51,032 nucleotides of DNA from Kineosphaera limosa NBRC 100340 (lineage in GTDB: Bacteria; Actinomycetota; Actinomycetes; Actinomycetales; Dermatophilaceae), in assembly GCF_000298215.1 (NCBI RefSeq), contig NZ_BAHD01000053.1:1-51032 (forward strand). Direction: 5' to 3'. Both the position numbers and the translations under genes were made by a program. Positions 9,601 to 17,655 of this stretch are shown here, piece by piece (position 1 is the stretch's first letter; each line of letters opens with the position of its first letter). The notes below the pieces were generated by a model. That model did not search any database. It was not told where the DNA came from and saw only the letters and a list, made by a program, of their open reading frames with translations.

Positions 9601-9775
9601 CGTCAACAACCACGGTGGCTTCGGACGCTGGGGGTATGTCGAGGTGAAGGACCCCACCTCGATGAAGCCCGTCCTCGAGGCCGCCATCAACGCCCTGTAC
9701 GCCGACGGCCCGATCATCGGCGACCCTGACCTGCTCGACTTCAACGAGGTGAAGCGCCATGCCGCCGCGCAGTAG
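6602..9775 (+). CDS. Type III-like restriction endonuclease subunit (BPTD_3080-like SF2 helicase-nuclease)
   Basis: About 1,057 residues from GTG 6602, which has AGGGAG eight bases upstream; a GTG at 6593 would add three. Numbering from 6593, the SF2 motifs are Walker A ATGSGKT (180-186), DEAHH (323-327), LSATPFY, and CEQVIGRGLRRR as motif VI. The C-terminus has a PD-(D/E)xK-like core: VPDFLV with D955, and IVEVSGG with E975, followed by a HTARNSWCPAVNNHGGFGRW block. The Lys of the usual ExK is a Ser, a variant I associate with this family. The product should translocate on and cut unmodified DNA together with the methyltransferase encoded next, whose gene overlaps by 17 bp. It is the first gene of a six-gene, nearly gapless operon. 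Confidence 0.9.
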   Translation: MTASGAPSRLSDPVLNGPYDPPQRHFEIGPTGPTGSILEGRRPSESFIPVAPVRKGRGRGGSSVVGQRAVDQNQLSLSLVDETVQKNTLINGLRHDLEIWRASDYKGGSATSTKLLRHWADPHRENRVLFAQREAAETAIFLAEVSGRQGFRNYRPLLDEQNDQHNESLPRVALKMATGSGKTVVMAMLIAWQTLNKIASPRDKRYAKRFLVVAPGITIRDRLRVLQPGDPENYYDQRELVPPDLRALLGKADILITNYHAFLLRDRKEIKGVAKTTRQILLAGKNEDPFKESEADMVSRVLRGWGVGSNRQSEIVVLNDEAHHCYMDKPLTLDATAEGVEAGDKDDASRNEEARVWFKGLRAIAAKIGIKTIYDLSATPFYLSGSGYKDGFIFPWTVSDFSLMDAIESGIVKVPRIPVDDDAGTDEVTFRNLWPLIEKGLPKRTRKDARPGELPILPAELEAALHSLYRSYGASFEHWRRADEPKGNPPPVYIVVCPNTAVSKLVYDWIAGQEWEDEQGYRRVRPGELELFSNIVGGTSIDRPRTILVDSAQLESGEGMKNDFKTAAAEEIALFKREYRRRNPGSDADALTDDDLLREVMNTVGKKGQLGAEVRCVVSVAMLTEGWDANTVTHILGIRAFRSQLLCEQVIGRGLRRRDYTVNEDGKFEADYANVYGVPFAFIPTDKPAGDPKPPRPVTLVESVSDRERLRITFPIVDGYRLEIPDATPYLPDELEPFVIGKGSAVPTWTEVAPPVGAEERIEDDPSTVRPQQVAFRIAKRLVENHLALGDEIDRESGVVKSERRPWLFPTLTRLTTQWIEHAVRVDEGFTLGHLVKYALWEEAAAQAVYQAITEQQGNRRARMRPILRRYNPVGSTERISFPTRKVALPTDEERSEVSHVVLDGPAGNTWEQLMMEYCEGSPHVAAYVKNDHLGFSIPYVHEGRTHAYVPDFLVRLRSRPDDETDRTLIVEVSGGRKSAHSPGSVETKAHTARNSWCPAVNNHGGFGRWGYVEVKDPTSMKPVLEAAINALYADGPIIGDPDLLDFNEVKRHAAAQ

Positions 9776-12518
9776 AAAGCCGAACGGCCCCAAGCCTGTC
9801 ACGGCCATCCGGCACGACGACACGCGCGCCAACCTGCCCACCGTCGACGCGCAGGAGTTCGTGACACCTGAGGTGGAGGCGGCCAAGTACGTCGAGGTGG
9901 CCCGCCGACTGCGCGAGCGTGATGGCTCGCTCGACCCGCAACTGGTGTGGAAGGGGAAGTACGGCGACGAGTCCGAGAGTGCCGTCGCCGAATCGGCAAC
10001 ACTCGTCGCCGATGCTCCCCCGATCTACATCCAGGAGAAGATCGACCCGCGCGTGCTCATCGAGAACCTGCGGAAGACGGCCACGGCCGATGAGGCCGAG
10101 CCGGAGCTGGCTCTCTTCGATACCTTCGACGGCCTCGACGAGTTGGACCTCGTCGACTTTTACCGGCACGACGCCAACTGGTCAAACCGAATGATCCTCG
10201 GCGACTCGCTGCAGGTCATGGGCTCACTCGCCGAGCGCGAAGACCTGCGTGGCAAGGTCCAGATGATCTACATCGACCCTCCCTACGGTATCAAGTTCGG
10301 ATCGAACTGGCAGGCGTCTGCCCGCAAGCGCGACGTCAAGGATGGAAAGGTGGAAGACACAGCCCGCGAGGCCGAGCAGATCAAGGCATTCCGCGACACC
10401 TGGGAGCTGGGCATTCACTCCTACCTGTCGTATCTGCGCGACCGGTTGCTAGTCGCCCGAGAGTTACTGACCGAGTCGGGAAGTTGCTTCGTTCAGATCG
10501 GCGATGAAAATGTACACCTCGTGCGTTCAGTAATGGACGACGTTTTCGGCGCCGAGAATTTCGCAGGTCAGATTCTCTTCTACAAGACCAGTTCCGAGAG
10601 CACTGCCGCCCTACCTGGCGTCGTCGACACGTTACTTCTTTATGCAAAGAGACGGGATCAGCTTAAATTCCGTCCCATGCGAGTTGCGAAGACGCCAGGT
10701 GGCCGAGGGGCGAAACAGTATACTAAGATCGTCGACTCACACATGCAAACGATCGTCAATATGTCAAATGACCAGATCAATGGCACCGAGCCGATCCCGA
10801 CAGGTTGGCAAATCTGTCGTCTTGGTCCATTGACTTCAATGGGTGCCCAGCCAGCCCGCAGTGGATCGTATATCTTCCAGGGAGTCTCATACCCATGCCC
10901 AGCCAATCGTCACTGGAGCTACAATCCGGCCCCCGGGGCAGAAATGGACAGGCTAGCTAAGCTTGGGAGAATCCGACCCTCGGGGAAGTCTCTGGCGTCC
11001 GTCCTTTTGTTTGATGACAACCCCATGAGTGATCTTGATAATGTTTGGCTAGATACGGGCACGGGCTCCTTTACTGAAGATCAAATTTATGTTGTTCAGA
11101 CTGCACAGAAAGTCGCCCAGCGATGCATCCTGATGTCTAGCGATCCTGGCGATCTAATCCTGGACCCCACGTGCGGCTCGGGAACTACCGCGTACGTCGC
11201 CGAGCAGTGGGGGCGACGCTGGATCACCATAGACACCTCACGGGTGGCGCTTGCCCTGGCGCGGCAGCGACTCATGGGCGCTAAGTACCCGATGTACCTG
11301 CTCGCCGATAGCGACAAGGGCAAGCAGAAGGCCAAGAAGGAATTTGGCACCGAGCCGACGGGCGGCGCGACTAATGACATCAGGCGCGGATTTGTTTACG
11401 AACGTATGCAGCACATCACGCTCAAGTCGATCGCGAATAACCCCGACATCGTCGAGGGGATGTCCCGCGAGCAGATCGACGCGGCAATCAAGAGGCATGC
11501 CGACTTCGAGACGCTCTACGACAGGCCCTACGAGGACAAGAATGTCGTGCGGGTCAGCGGCCCGTTCACCGTCGAGAGCCTGAGCCCCCACCGCTCGCTC
11601 GCGTTCGCTGGAAACCCCGACGACGCGCCCCGCGGGACCATCAGCGAGCAGGACGCAGCCGAGCAGCCGAACGCGCAGAACTTTGAGCAGTCGATTCTCG
11701 ACAACCTCAAGCGCGCCGGCATCCAGAACGGCAAGCGCCAGGAGCGCATCGAATTCGAGTCGGTGGATCCCTATGCGGGTCAATACATTCAGGCTGTCGG
11801 CGTCCGCAAGGACTCCGGCGCCGACCACGCGGTGCGGGTCGGCATCGCGGTTGGCCCGCAGTACGGCACGGTGAGCCAGAAGTTCGCCCGCGACGCGGTC
11901 AAGGAGGCCATCGCGGCTAAGGACATCGACCTGCTCTGTGTGTTGGGGTTCGCGTTCGACGCCTCGACGCACGAAGTGACCGAAGCCGATGGCGTCACCG
12001 TCGACACCTCCAGCGTCGGCTTCGCGCAGGTGGAGGACGAGCGGTCGTTCGGCCGCATCAAGCTGCTGCTCGTGCGCATGAACGTTGACCTGCTTATGGG
12101 CGAGGACCTCAAGAAGACTGGCGCCGGCAACCTTTTCACCGTCTTCGGCGAGCCCGACATCGACCTGCGCCACACCGACGACGGCAAGCTCGTCGTGGAA
12201 CTGCGTGGCGTCGACGTCTACGACCCGACCACGGGTGAGGTGCGATCGAACGACACCGACAAGATCGCCCTCTGGATGATCGACACGAACTACAACGGCG
12301 ACTCCTTCTTCGTTCGCCACTGCTACTTCACCGGCGGCGGCGACCCCTACAAGCGCCTCAAGACTGCTCTCAAAGCCGAGATAGACCCCGACGCCTGGTC
12401 GTCGCTCTATGACACCATCTCTCGACCCTTCGACCTGCCAGCGACGGGTGCGATCGCGGTCAAGGTCATCAATGATTACGGCGACGAAGTGGTCAAGGTC
12501 CTTGAGGTCAGTTCGTAA
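9759..12518 (+). CDS. Beta-class DNA methyltransferase (type III Mod-like)
   Basis: 919 residues. Motif IV DPPY is at 173-176 and the SAM-binding motif DPTCGSGTT at 469-477. This order (IV before I with the target-recognition region between) defines beta-class N4/N6 methyltransferases such as type III Mod proteins. A long C-terminus ends in a KVINDYGDEVVKVLEV tail seen in similar methylases. Its start overlaps the restriction subunit gene by 17 bp. The recognition region, about 10,480-11,110, is visibly AT-richer than its surroundings; a hand count of 11,001-11,110 gives about 41% GC. Target-domain exchange is therefore likely. The enzyme should protect host DNA and set the specificity of the system. 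The methylated sequence cannot be read from the protein. Confidence 0.9.
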   Translation: MPPRSRKPNGPKPVTAIRHDDTRANLPTVDAQEFVTPEVEAAKYVEVARRLRERDGSLDPQLVWKGKYGDESESAVAESATLVADAPPIYIQEKIDPRVLIENLRKTATADEAEPELALFDTFDGLDELDLVDFYRHDANWSNRMILGDSLQVMGSLAEREDLRGKVQMIYIDPPYGIKFGSNWQASARKRDVKDGKVEDTAREAEQIKAFRDTWELGIHSYLSYLRDRLLVARELLTESGSCFVQIGDENVHLVRSVMDDVFGAENFAGQILFYKTSSESTAALPGVVDTLLLYAKRRDQLKFRPMRVAKTPGGRGAKQYTKIVDSHMQTIVNMSNDQINGTEPIPTGWQICRLGPLTSMGAQPARSGSYIFQGVSYPCPANRHWSYNPAPGAEMDRLAKLGRIRPSGKSLASVLLFDDNPMSDLDNVWLDTGTGSFTEDQIYVVQTAQKVAQRCILMSSDPGDLILDPTCGSGTTAYVAEQWGRRWITIDTSRVALALARQRLMGAKYPMYLLADSDKGKQKAKKEFGTEPTGGATNDIRRGFVYERMQHITLKSIANNPDIVEGMSREQIDAAIKRHADFETLYDRPYEDKNVVRVSGPFTVESLSPHRSLAFAGNPDDAPRGTISEQDAAEQPNAQNFEQSILDNLKRAGIQNGKRQERIEFESVDPYAGQYIQAVGVRKDSGADHAVRVGIAVGPQYGTVSQKFARDAVKEAIAAKDIDLLCVLGFAFDASTHEVTEADGVTVDTSSVGFAQVEDERSFGRIKLLLVRMNVDLLMGEDLKKTGAGNLFTVFGEPDIDLRHTDDGKLVVELRGVDVYDPTTGEVRSNDTDKIALWMIDTNYNGDSFFVRHCYFTGGGDPYKRLKTALKAEIDPDAWSSLYDTISRPFDLPATGAIAVKVINDYGDEVVKVLEVSS

Positions 12519-12536
12519 CGAGTCGATGGGATTGTC

Positions 12537-14849
12537 GTGACCAAGCTGTCGTCCCTGTTGGATCAGGTGGACTCGGGCACCATGTTGCTGCCGGAGTTCC
12601 AGCGAGGCTACGTCTGGAACCGCGATCAGGTCCGCGGGCTCATGCGGTCGCTCTATCGCGGTTATCCCGTCGGTGCCCTGCTGATCTGGGAGACGGAGCC
12701 GAGCGCGTTCGATGTTCGCGGGCCTGCCGCACCGCACGGCGGCGTTAAACAGCTACTTCTCGACGGGCAGCAGCGCATCACGACGCTGTACGGAGTAGCG
12801 CGCGGCAAGCCGCCAGCCTTCTTCGAAGGAGACGCCAACGCCTTCACGGGCCTCCGCTTTAACCTCGACACCGAGGTCTTCGAGTTCTACGCCCCGTCGA
12901 AGATGAAAGACGATCCACTGTGGATTGACGTCACTGGTGTTTTTGACAAAGGACTCGCTCCGCACATCGCGCGACTGAACGCTGACCCGGCTACTACGGC
13001 CAACTTCGCAACCTACGTGGACCGCATCAACCGGCTGCAGTCGATCCGCGACCGCGACTTCCACGCGGAGAAGATTACCGGTGCGGAGATGACGATCGAC
13101 CACGTCGTAGACATCTTCAACAAGGTCAACTCCGGTGGTACCAAGCTGTCTAAAGGTGATCTGGCGCTCGCCAAGATCTGCGCCGACTGGCCCCAGGCCC
13201 GGACACAACTCCGACAGCGTCTCACCACCTGGCAGGATGCCGGGTACAACTTCACCCTCGATTGGCTGCTGCGCAACGTCAATGCCGTCGCGACGGGTCG
13301 TGCGCAATTCGACCAACTCGACTCGGTTGCCAGCGCGGACTTCGCGAAGGCATTGGATCAGGCGACGGAGTACGTCGGCGGATTCCTTGACCTCGCGGCC
13401 GGACGGCTCGGACTCGACCACGATCGAGTGCTCATGGGCCGCTACGCCATCTCCGTTATCTCGCGCATGCAACACCTCTTTGGGGGTCTGGGCGACGCAG
13501 CCACACAGAACCGGATCCTGTACTGGTACATACACGCCGGACTCTGGGGCCGCTTCACCGGCTCCACCGAGACCGTGCTCGCGCGCGACTACGAGATCGG
13601 GCAGACGCACGGTATCGACGGCCTCATCGACGAGTTGGAGCGCTGGCGCGGCGGCAACCTGCGTGTCGGGCCACACGACTTCAACGCTTTCGGGATGGGC
13701 TCGCGCTTCTACCCCCTGCTGTACCTCATGACCAGGGTGCTCAGAGCGCGTGACCTGGGCAACGGCATCGAGCTGAAGAAGCAGATGCTCGGCCATCTCT
13801 CAGCCTTGCAGGTCCACCACATCTTCCCCAAGGCCCAGTTGTACGAGCGGGGTTACAGCCGCGGCGAGGTCAACTCCGTGTCGAACTTCTGCTTTCTGAC
13901 CACCGCGTCGAACCTGGCGATCAGCAGCCGCAGACCACAGGAGTATCTGCCCGAGATCGAGCGGGACCACCCCGGCGCGCTGGCCAGCCAATGGATCCCG
14001 CAGGATCCGCAACTTTGGAGACTGGATCGCTACTCGGACTTTCTGAAGGAGCGACAGCGACTTTTGGCCGACGCCGCGAACGAGTTTCTCGATGGTCTGC
14101 GTGCCGCGTCGACCACTGGTACCCACGAGACGCTGCCGCGGATCACCGTGGCCGACACCGCATCGGACGATGACGAGCTGACGGCCGTCCGGGCGCTCTG
14201 CGACGAGCTCGTCGCGAGGGGGATGGCGACGCCCAACATGGACGTCGAGATCGTCGACCCGACGACGGGACAGGCCGTCGCTGTCGCCGAGGCGTTCTGG
14301 GAGCAGGGCCTGCAGGTGGGCCAAGGTCAACCGGTGGTTCTAGAGCTGGACCCCGACCCCGTCGGGATGACGCGAATGGAAGAACTCGGGTTCAACGTCT
14401 TCACGTCGGTCGACGCCCTGCGTAACTTTGCCCAACGGCGCGGCCAGGAGGCGTCGGGCGAGGGTGTCGACGACCCCGTGACGCCCTCCGAAGACCGCCC
14501 CGCAGAGGCGGGGCCTACGGCGGACGACATGCCCGACGAAAAGGCGATCCGGGCACAGTTCGGCAACGCCATGCGGGACGTCTACGTACGGTCCAAGAAG
14601 GAGGCCGGCTACACCGCGAGCGGCTTCCTGGGGATGTTGCAGAGGCATGGCGCCTTGGAAACCGCACGTCGCCTGCTCGCGGCGCCGCACATCTCCGACG
14701 GGTATACGGCCCTCTACGAAGTGGGCCGATTGGACCTGACGGTCGAGAACGTTGTGCTGCAACCGGAGTTCGAGTCACTGTTCTCCGACGAGGAACGAGA
14801 GACCGCCCAACGCCGGCTTGCCGAGTTCGACTTCACACCGAAGCGTTGA
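12537..14849 (+). CDS. DUF262 (GmrSD-like) protein with HHIFP nuclease-like motif
   Basis: 770 residues from a GTG 18 bp after the methyltransferase stop. The N-terminus is a typical DUF262 (ParB/sulfiredoxin-like) domain: LPEFQRGYVW (18-27) and the DGQQRITTLY motif (76-85), proposed to bind and hydrolyse nucleotides. A second half contains HHIFPKAQLYERGY (H427, H428), resembling the DUF1524/HNH nuclease part of GmrSD enzymes. The C-terminal extension is unusual, with an acidic linker around residues 645-665 and a helical end (TVENVVLQPEFESLFSDEER). GmrSD proteins cleave modified phage DNA. Inside a restriction-modification operon this one could deal with phages whose bases escape the restriction enzyme. 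That role is an inference from family and context. Confidence 0.8.
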   Translation: MTKLSSLLDQVDSGTMLLPEFQRGYVWNRDQVRGLMRSLYRGYPVGALLIWETEPSAFDVRGPAAPHGGVKQLLLDGQQRITTLYGVARGKPPAFFEGDANAFTGLRFNLDTEVFEFYAPSKMKDDPLWIDVTGVFDKGLAPHIARLNADPATTANFATYVDRINRLQSIRDRDFHAEKITGAEMTIDHVVDIFNKVNSGGTKLSKGDLALAKICADWPQARTQLRQRLTTWQDAGYNFTLDWLLRNVNAVATGRAQFDQLDSVASADFAKALDQATEYVGGFLDLAAGRLGLDHDRVLMGRYAISVISRMQHLFGGLGDAATQNRILYWYIHAGLWGRFTGSTETVLARDYEIGQTHGIDGLIDELERWRGGNLRVGPHDFNAFGMGSRFYPLLYLMTRVLRARDLGNGIELKKQMLGHLSALQVHHIFPKAQLYERGYSRGEVNSVSNFCFLTTASNLAISSRRPQEYLPEIERDHPGALASQWIPQDPQLWRLDRYSDFLKERQRLLADAANEFLDGLRAASTTGTHETLPRITVADTASDDDELTAVRALCDELVARGMATPNMDVEIVDPTTGQAVAVAEAFWEQGLQVGQGQPVVLELDPDPVGMTRMEELGFNVFTSVDALRNFAQRRGQEASGEGVDDPVTPSEDRPAEAGPTADDMPDEKAIRAQFGNAMRDVYVRSKKEAGYTASGFLGMLQRHGALETARRLLAAPHISDGYTALYEVGRLDLTVENVVLQPEFESLFSDEERETAQRRLAEFDFTPKR

Positions 14850-14850
14850 C

Positions 14851-17655
14851 ATGCCCACCTACACGCCCAGTCAGAGCGAGGCGATCGCCTGCGTCGAGGA
14901 GCCCCTGCAGATCATCGCGTGCGCCGGATCTGGCAAGACGCAGGTCATCTCCCAGCGGATTGCCGACCTTCTTGCCAGTGGTCGCGCGGAGCCGCGCAAT
15001 ATCGTGGCGTTCACGTTCACCGAGAGGGCCGCAGCGGAGCTTAAAGACCGCATCGTCCATCTCGTTGAGGAGGCCGGAACATCGACCGTCGGCCTGGCAG
15101 AGATGTTCATCGGCACAATGCACGGATATTGCCTGGATCTCTTGCAGCGCAATGTCCCCGAGACCTTCAAATACAACGTGCTGACCGACATCACAGCCCG
15201 GCTGCTCGTTGATCGCAACTCGCGCCAGTCGGGCCTGACGACCTGCGAGGCGGTCGTCAACGGCACCCCGAAGAAGCTTCGCCGGTTCGTGAACTCGCGC
15301 CTCTACCTCAGCGCCCTCGGCATCTTCCGCGAAGACGACGTGGATCAGAACCGTGTGCCGTCGAGTTTCAAGATGGCATTCGAGGCCTACACCCACCTGC
15401 TGCGAACCAAGGGCTACCTCGACTACACGGCGATGATTCAACTTGCCGTCGAGATGCTCGAGAACCTCGACCCCGAAGATGACGACAGCATGGCTCAGGC
15501 CCTCCACGGCTACGTCCGGGACGGAGTCAAGTTCCTTGTCGTCGACGAGTATCAGGACGTCAATCCCCTGCAGGAACGGCTGATCCGCGCACTGACCCAG
15601 TTCGGCGCCAACCTGTGCGTCGTCGGCGACGACGACCAGACGATCTACCAGTGGCGTGGCAGCGAGGTCAGCAACATCATCACCTTCGCCCGTCGTCATG
15701 CCAGCGTGCGCCAGGTCACGCTCGACGATAACTTCCGCTCCAGCCGGGGTGTCGTCGAGCTGGGCCGCTCCATCGCCGAGACCATCCCGGTTGGGGATCG
15801 GTTAGCCAAGCGGATGGTTGCTTCAGGGCATCAGGAGTGGGAGCGCGGCGACCTGCTCGCACTGGACTTCGGCACCGAGAACGATGAGGTTCGCTGGATC
15901 TGTGACCGGATCGAAGGCCTGCGAGGAGTCTCGTTCTGTGACTCGCCGTCGGCGACGCCACGAGGACTGTCCTGGTCGGACTGCGCCGTGCTCTATCGAT
16001 CTGTGTCCGCGGACGCTGGTCCGCTCGTGGATGAACTCCGGCGACGCGACATCCCATTCGTCATCAAGGGTCTCAATAGGCTCTTCGACTCCCCGGAGGT
16101 CGCGGCCGTCGTCAACATCTTCGATTACATGGTGGAGACGATCTCCGCAGCAGGCTTGCGCACGGCCTGGGAAACAGCCGAGCTCATCCCGACCAGCGGC
16201 TCCTGGGATGCAGCCGTTGCCGTCCTCGACACCGGCCGCGACTTCGAGCGCGGGCAGCGGTGGGGAATCTACAACATCCAACGCGTCTACCTCGACTTCC
16301 TCGAAGCACTCGGCATTCGCGAAGACAACTTGCCCGGCCAGCGCGAGCGCCGCGAATTGGCGTTCTACCAACTCGGCAAGTTCAGCCAGGTCATCTCTGA
16401 TTTCGAGGAAATCCACTTTTCGTCCACGCCGGCCGAGAAGTATCAAGCCTTCGCCAAGTGGCTGCAGTACCAGGCGCCGGACTATTACGCGGACGTCGAT
16501 GACGATGTGGGGTACGCGACGCCCGACGCGGTGACGATCTCGACGGTCCACCAGGCCAAGGGCATGCAGTGGCCCGCGGTTTTCGTCCCCTGCTTGCGCC
16601 GCAATCGGTTTCCGTCCAAACGGCAGGGCGGGCTCAACGTATTCCACGTCATTCCCGAATCCGCGATACCGGGAGCGGATCGCTACAAGGGAACTCGCGA
16701 CGACGAGGCTCGACTCTTCTACGTGGCGATTACCAGAGCGCAGAAATACCTCCACATCACCTACTCGCCGGGGGCTGGAAAGTTCTACGGCAAGCGGTCG
16801 GAGTTCTTCGACCACTGCACTCGCCACTCCTTGGTCAGCACTCGCGACCCTGGGCTCCCTGCCGGCGGACGACTCACTCCACAGCCCAAGGTCGAGGCCG
16901 CCCAGATCACGTTGTCGTTCTCGGAGCTGAAGTACTACTTCGAGTGCCCATACCAGTTCAAGATGCGCTTTCTCTACGGCTTTAACGCACCGTTGCACGA
17001 AGCGTTGGGGTACGGCAAAGGTCTGCACGATGCCCTGTCCGAGGTGCACAAGAGGGCCATCCACGGCGATCTCGTCACGGTGTCCTCGGCGAAGGATCTC
17101 GTCGACAGGCACCTGCACACGCCATACGCCTACCCGGAGCTACGCAAGCAGTTGGAGCGCTCCGCCATTGACGCTGTGGCGCGCTACCTGACCACTCACG
17201 GTGACGAGTTGGCTCTCACCCTGCACTCCGAGCAACCGATCCAAGTGCATCTTGGTGACGGAGTGGTGGTTGACGGCCGGGTCGACCTGATCCGCCGCCT
17301 CGACACCGACGAGGTGTCGATCGTGGACTTCAAGTCGACCGACCGCGCGCAGCAAGAGGAGGTCACCCGCGACCAACTCCACATCTACGCCGTCGGATAT
17401 CAGGAGCTGAAGGGCGAGCGCGCCGACCTCATCGAGGTGCTCAACCTCGACCCCGGCGCCAAGAGCACCCGCGAGCAGGTCGACGACGCGCTGCTCACTT
17501 CGATCCGCGACCGGATTCAGGCCGCAGGCACTGCCCTTCGCGAGAACGATTTGCCGCGCCACGTCTCGTGGTGCGGGGCGTGCGAGAGCTGCGACTTCGT
17601 CGCCCTTTGCCGTCCGCGGGAGAGCAACCAGCGAGATGGAGCCGAACGTGAGTGA
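14851..17655 (+). CDS. UvrD-type SF1 helicase fused to an Fe-S RecB/Cas4-like nuclease
   Basis: 934 residues from the ATG at 14851, one base after the upstream stop. SF1A motifs are Walker A ACAGSGKT (23-30), VDEYQDVNP (231-239), GDDDQTIYQWRG (259-270) and a C-terminal VAITRAQKYLH. From about residue 690 there is a PD-(D/E)xK nuclease: FSELKYYFECPYQFK, GLHDALSEVH, D812 in GRVDLI and D826-F-K828. C699 plus C911xxC914x5C920 form the cysteine pattern of the 4Fe-4S cluster in AddB/Cas4 nucleases; C908 is an extra Cys. One chain thus carries both helicase and nuclease, as in AddA-like DNA-end processors, but it is embedded in a restriction operon. It likely degrades DNA cut by the upstream enzyme. 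TOPRIM and other Gabija hallmarks are absent from its partner. Confidence 0.88.
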   Translation: MPTYTPSQSEAIACVEEPLQIIACAGSGKTQVISQRIADLLASGRAEPRNIVAFTFTERAAAELKDRIVHLVEEAGTSTVGLAEMFIGTMHGYCLDLLQRNVPETFKYNVLTDITARLLVDRNSRQSGLTTCEAVVNGTPKKLRRFVNSRLYLSALGIFREDDVDQNRVPSSFKMAFEAYTHLLRTKGYLDYTAMIQLAVEMLENLDPEDDDSMAQALHGYVRDGVKFLVVDEYQDVNPLQERLIRALTQFGANLCVVGDDDQTIYQWRGSEVSNIITFARRHASVRQVTLDDNFRSSRGVVELGRSIAETIPVGDRLAKRMVASGHQEWERGDLLALDFGTENDEVRWICDRIEGLRGVSFCDSPSATPRGLSWSDCAVLYRSVSADAGPLVDELRRRDIPFVIKGLNRLFDSPEVAAVVNIFDYMVETISAAGLRTAWETAELIPTSGSWDAAVAVLDTGRDFERGQRWGIYNIQRVYLDFLEALGIREDNLPGQRERRELAFYQLGKFSQVISDFEEIHFSSTPAEKYQAFAKWLQYQAPDYYADVDDDVGYATPDAVTISTVHQAKGMQWPAVFVPCLRRNRFPSKRQGGLNVFHVIPESAIPGADRYKGTRDDEARLFYVAITRAQKYLHITYSPGAGKFYGKRSEFFDHCTRHSLVSTRDPGLPAGGRLTPQPKVEAAQITLSFSELKYYFECPYQFKMRFLYGFNAPLHEALGYGKGLHDALSEVHKRAIHGDLVTVSSAKDLVDRHLHTPYAYPELRKQLERSAIDAVARYLTTHGDELALTLHSEQPIQVHLGDGVVVDGRVDLIRRLDTDEVSIVDFKSTDRAQQEEVTRDQLHIYAVGYQELKGERADLIEVLNLDPGAKSTREQVDDALLTSIRDRIQAAGTALRENDLPRHVSWCGACESCDFVALCRPRESNQRDGAERE

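Noticed and set aside
11238-12737. Minus-strand frame of 499 codons across the methyltransferase end
   Set aside because: Crosses the boundary of two real plus-strand genes and has only low-complexity antisense composition.
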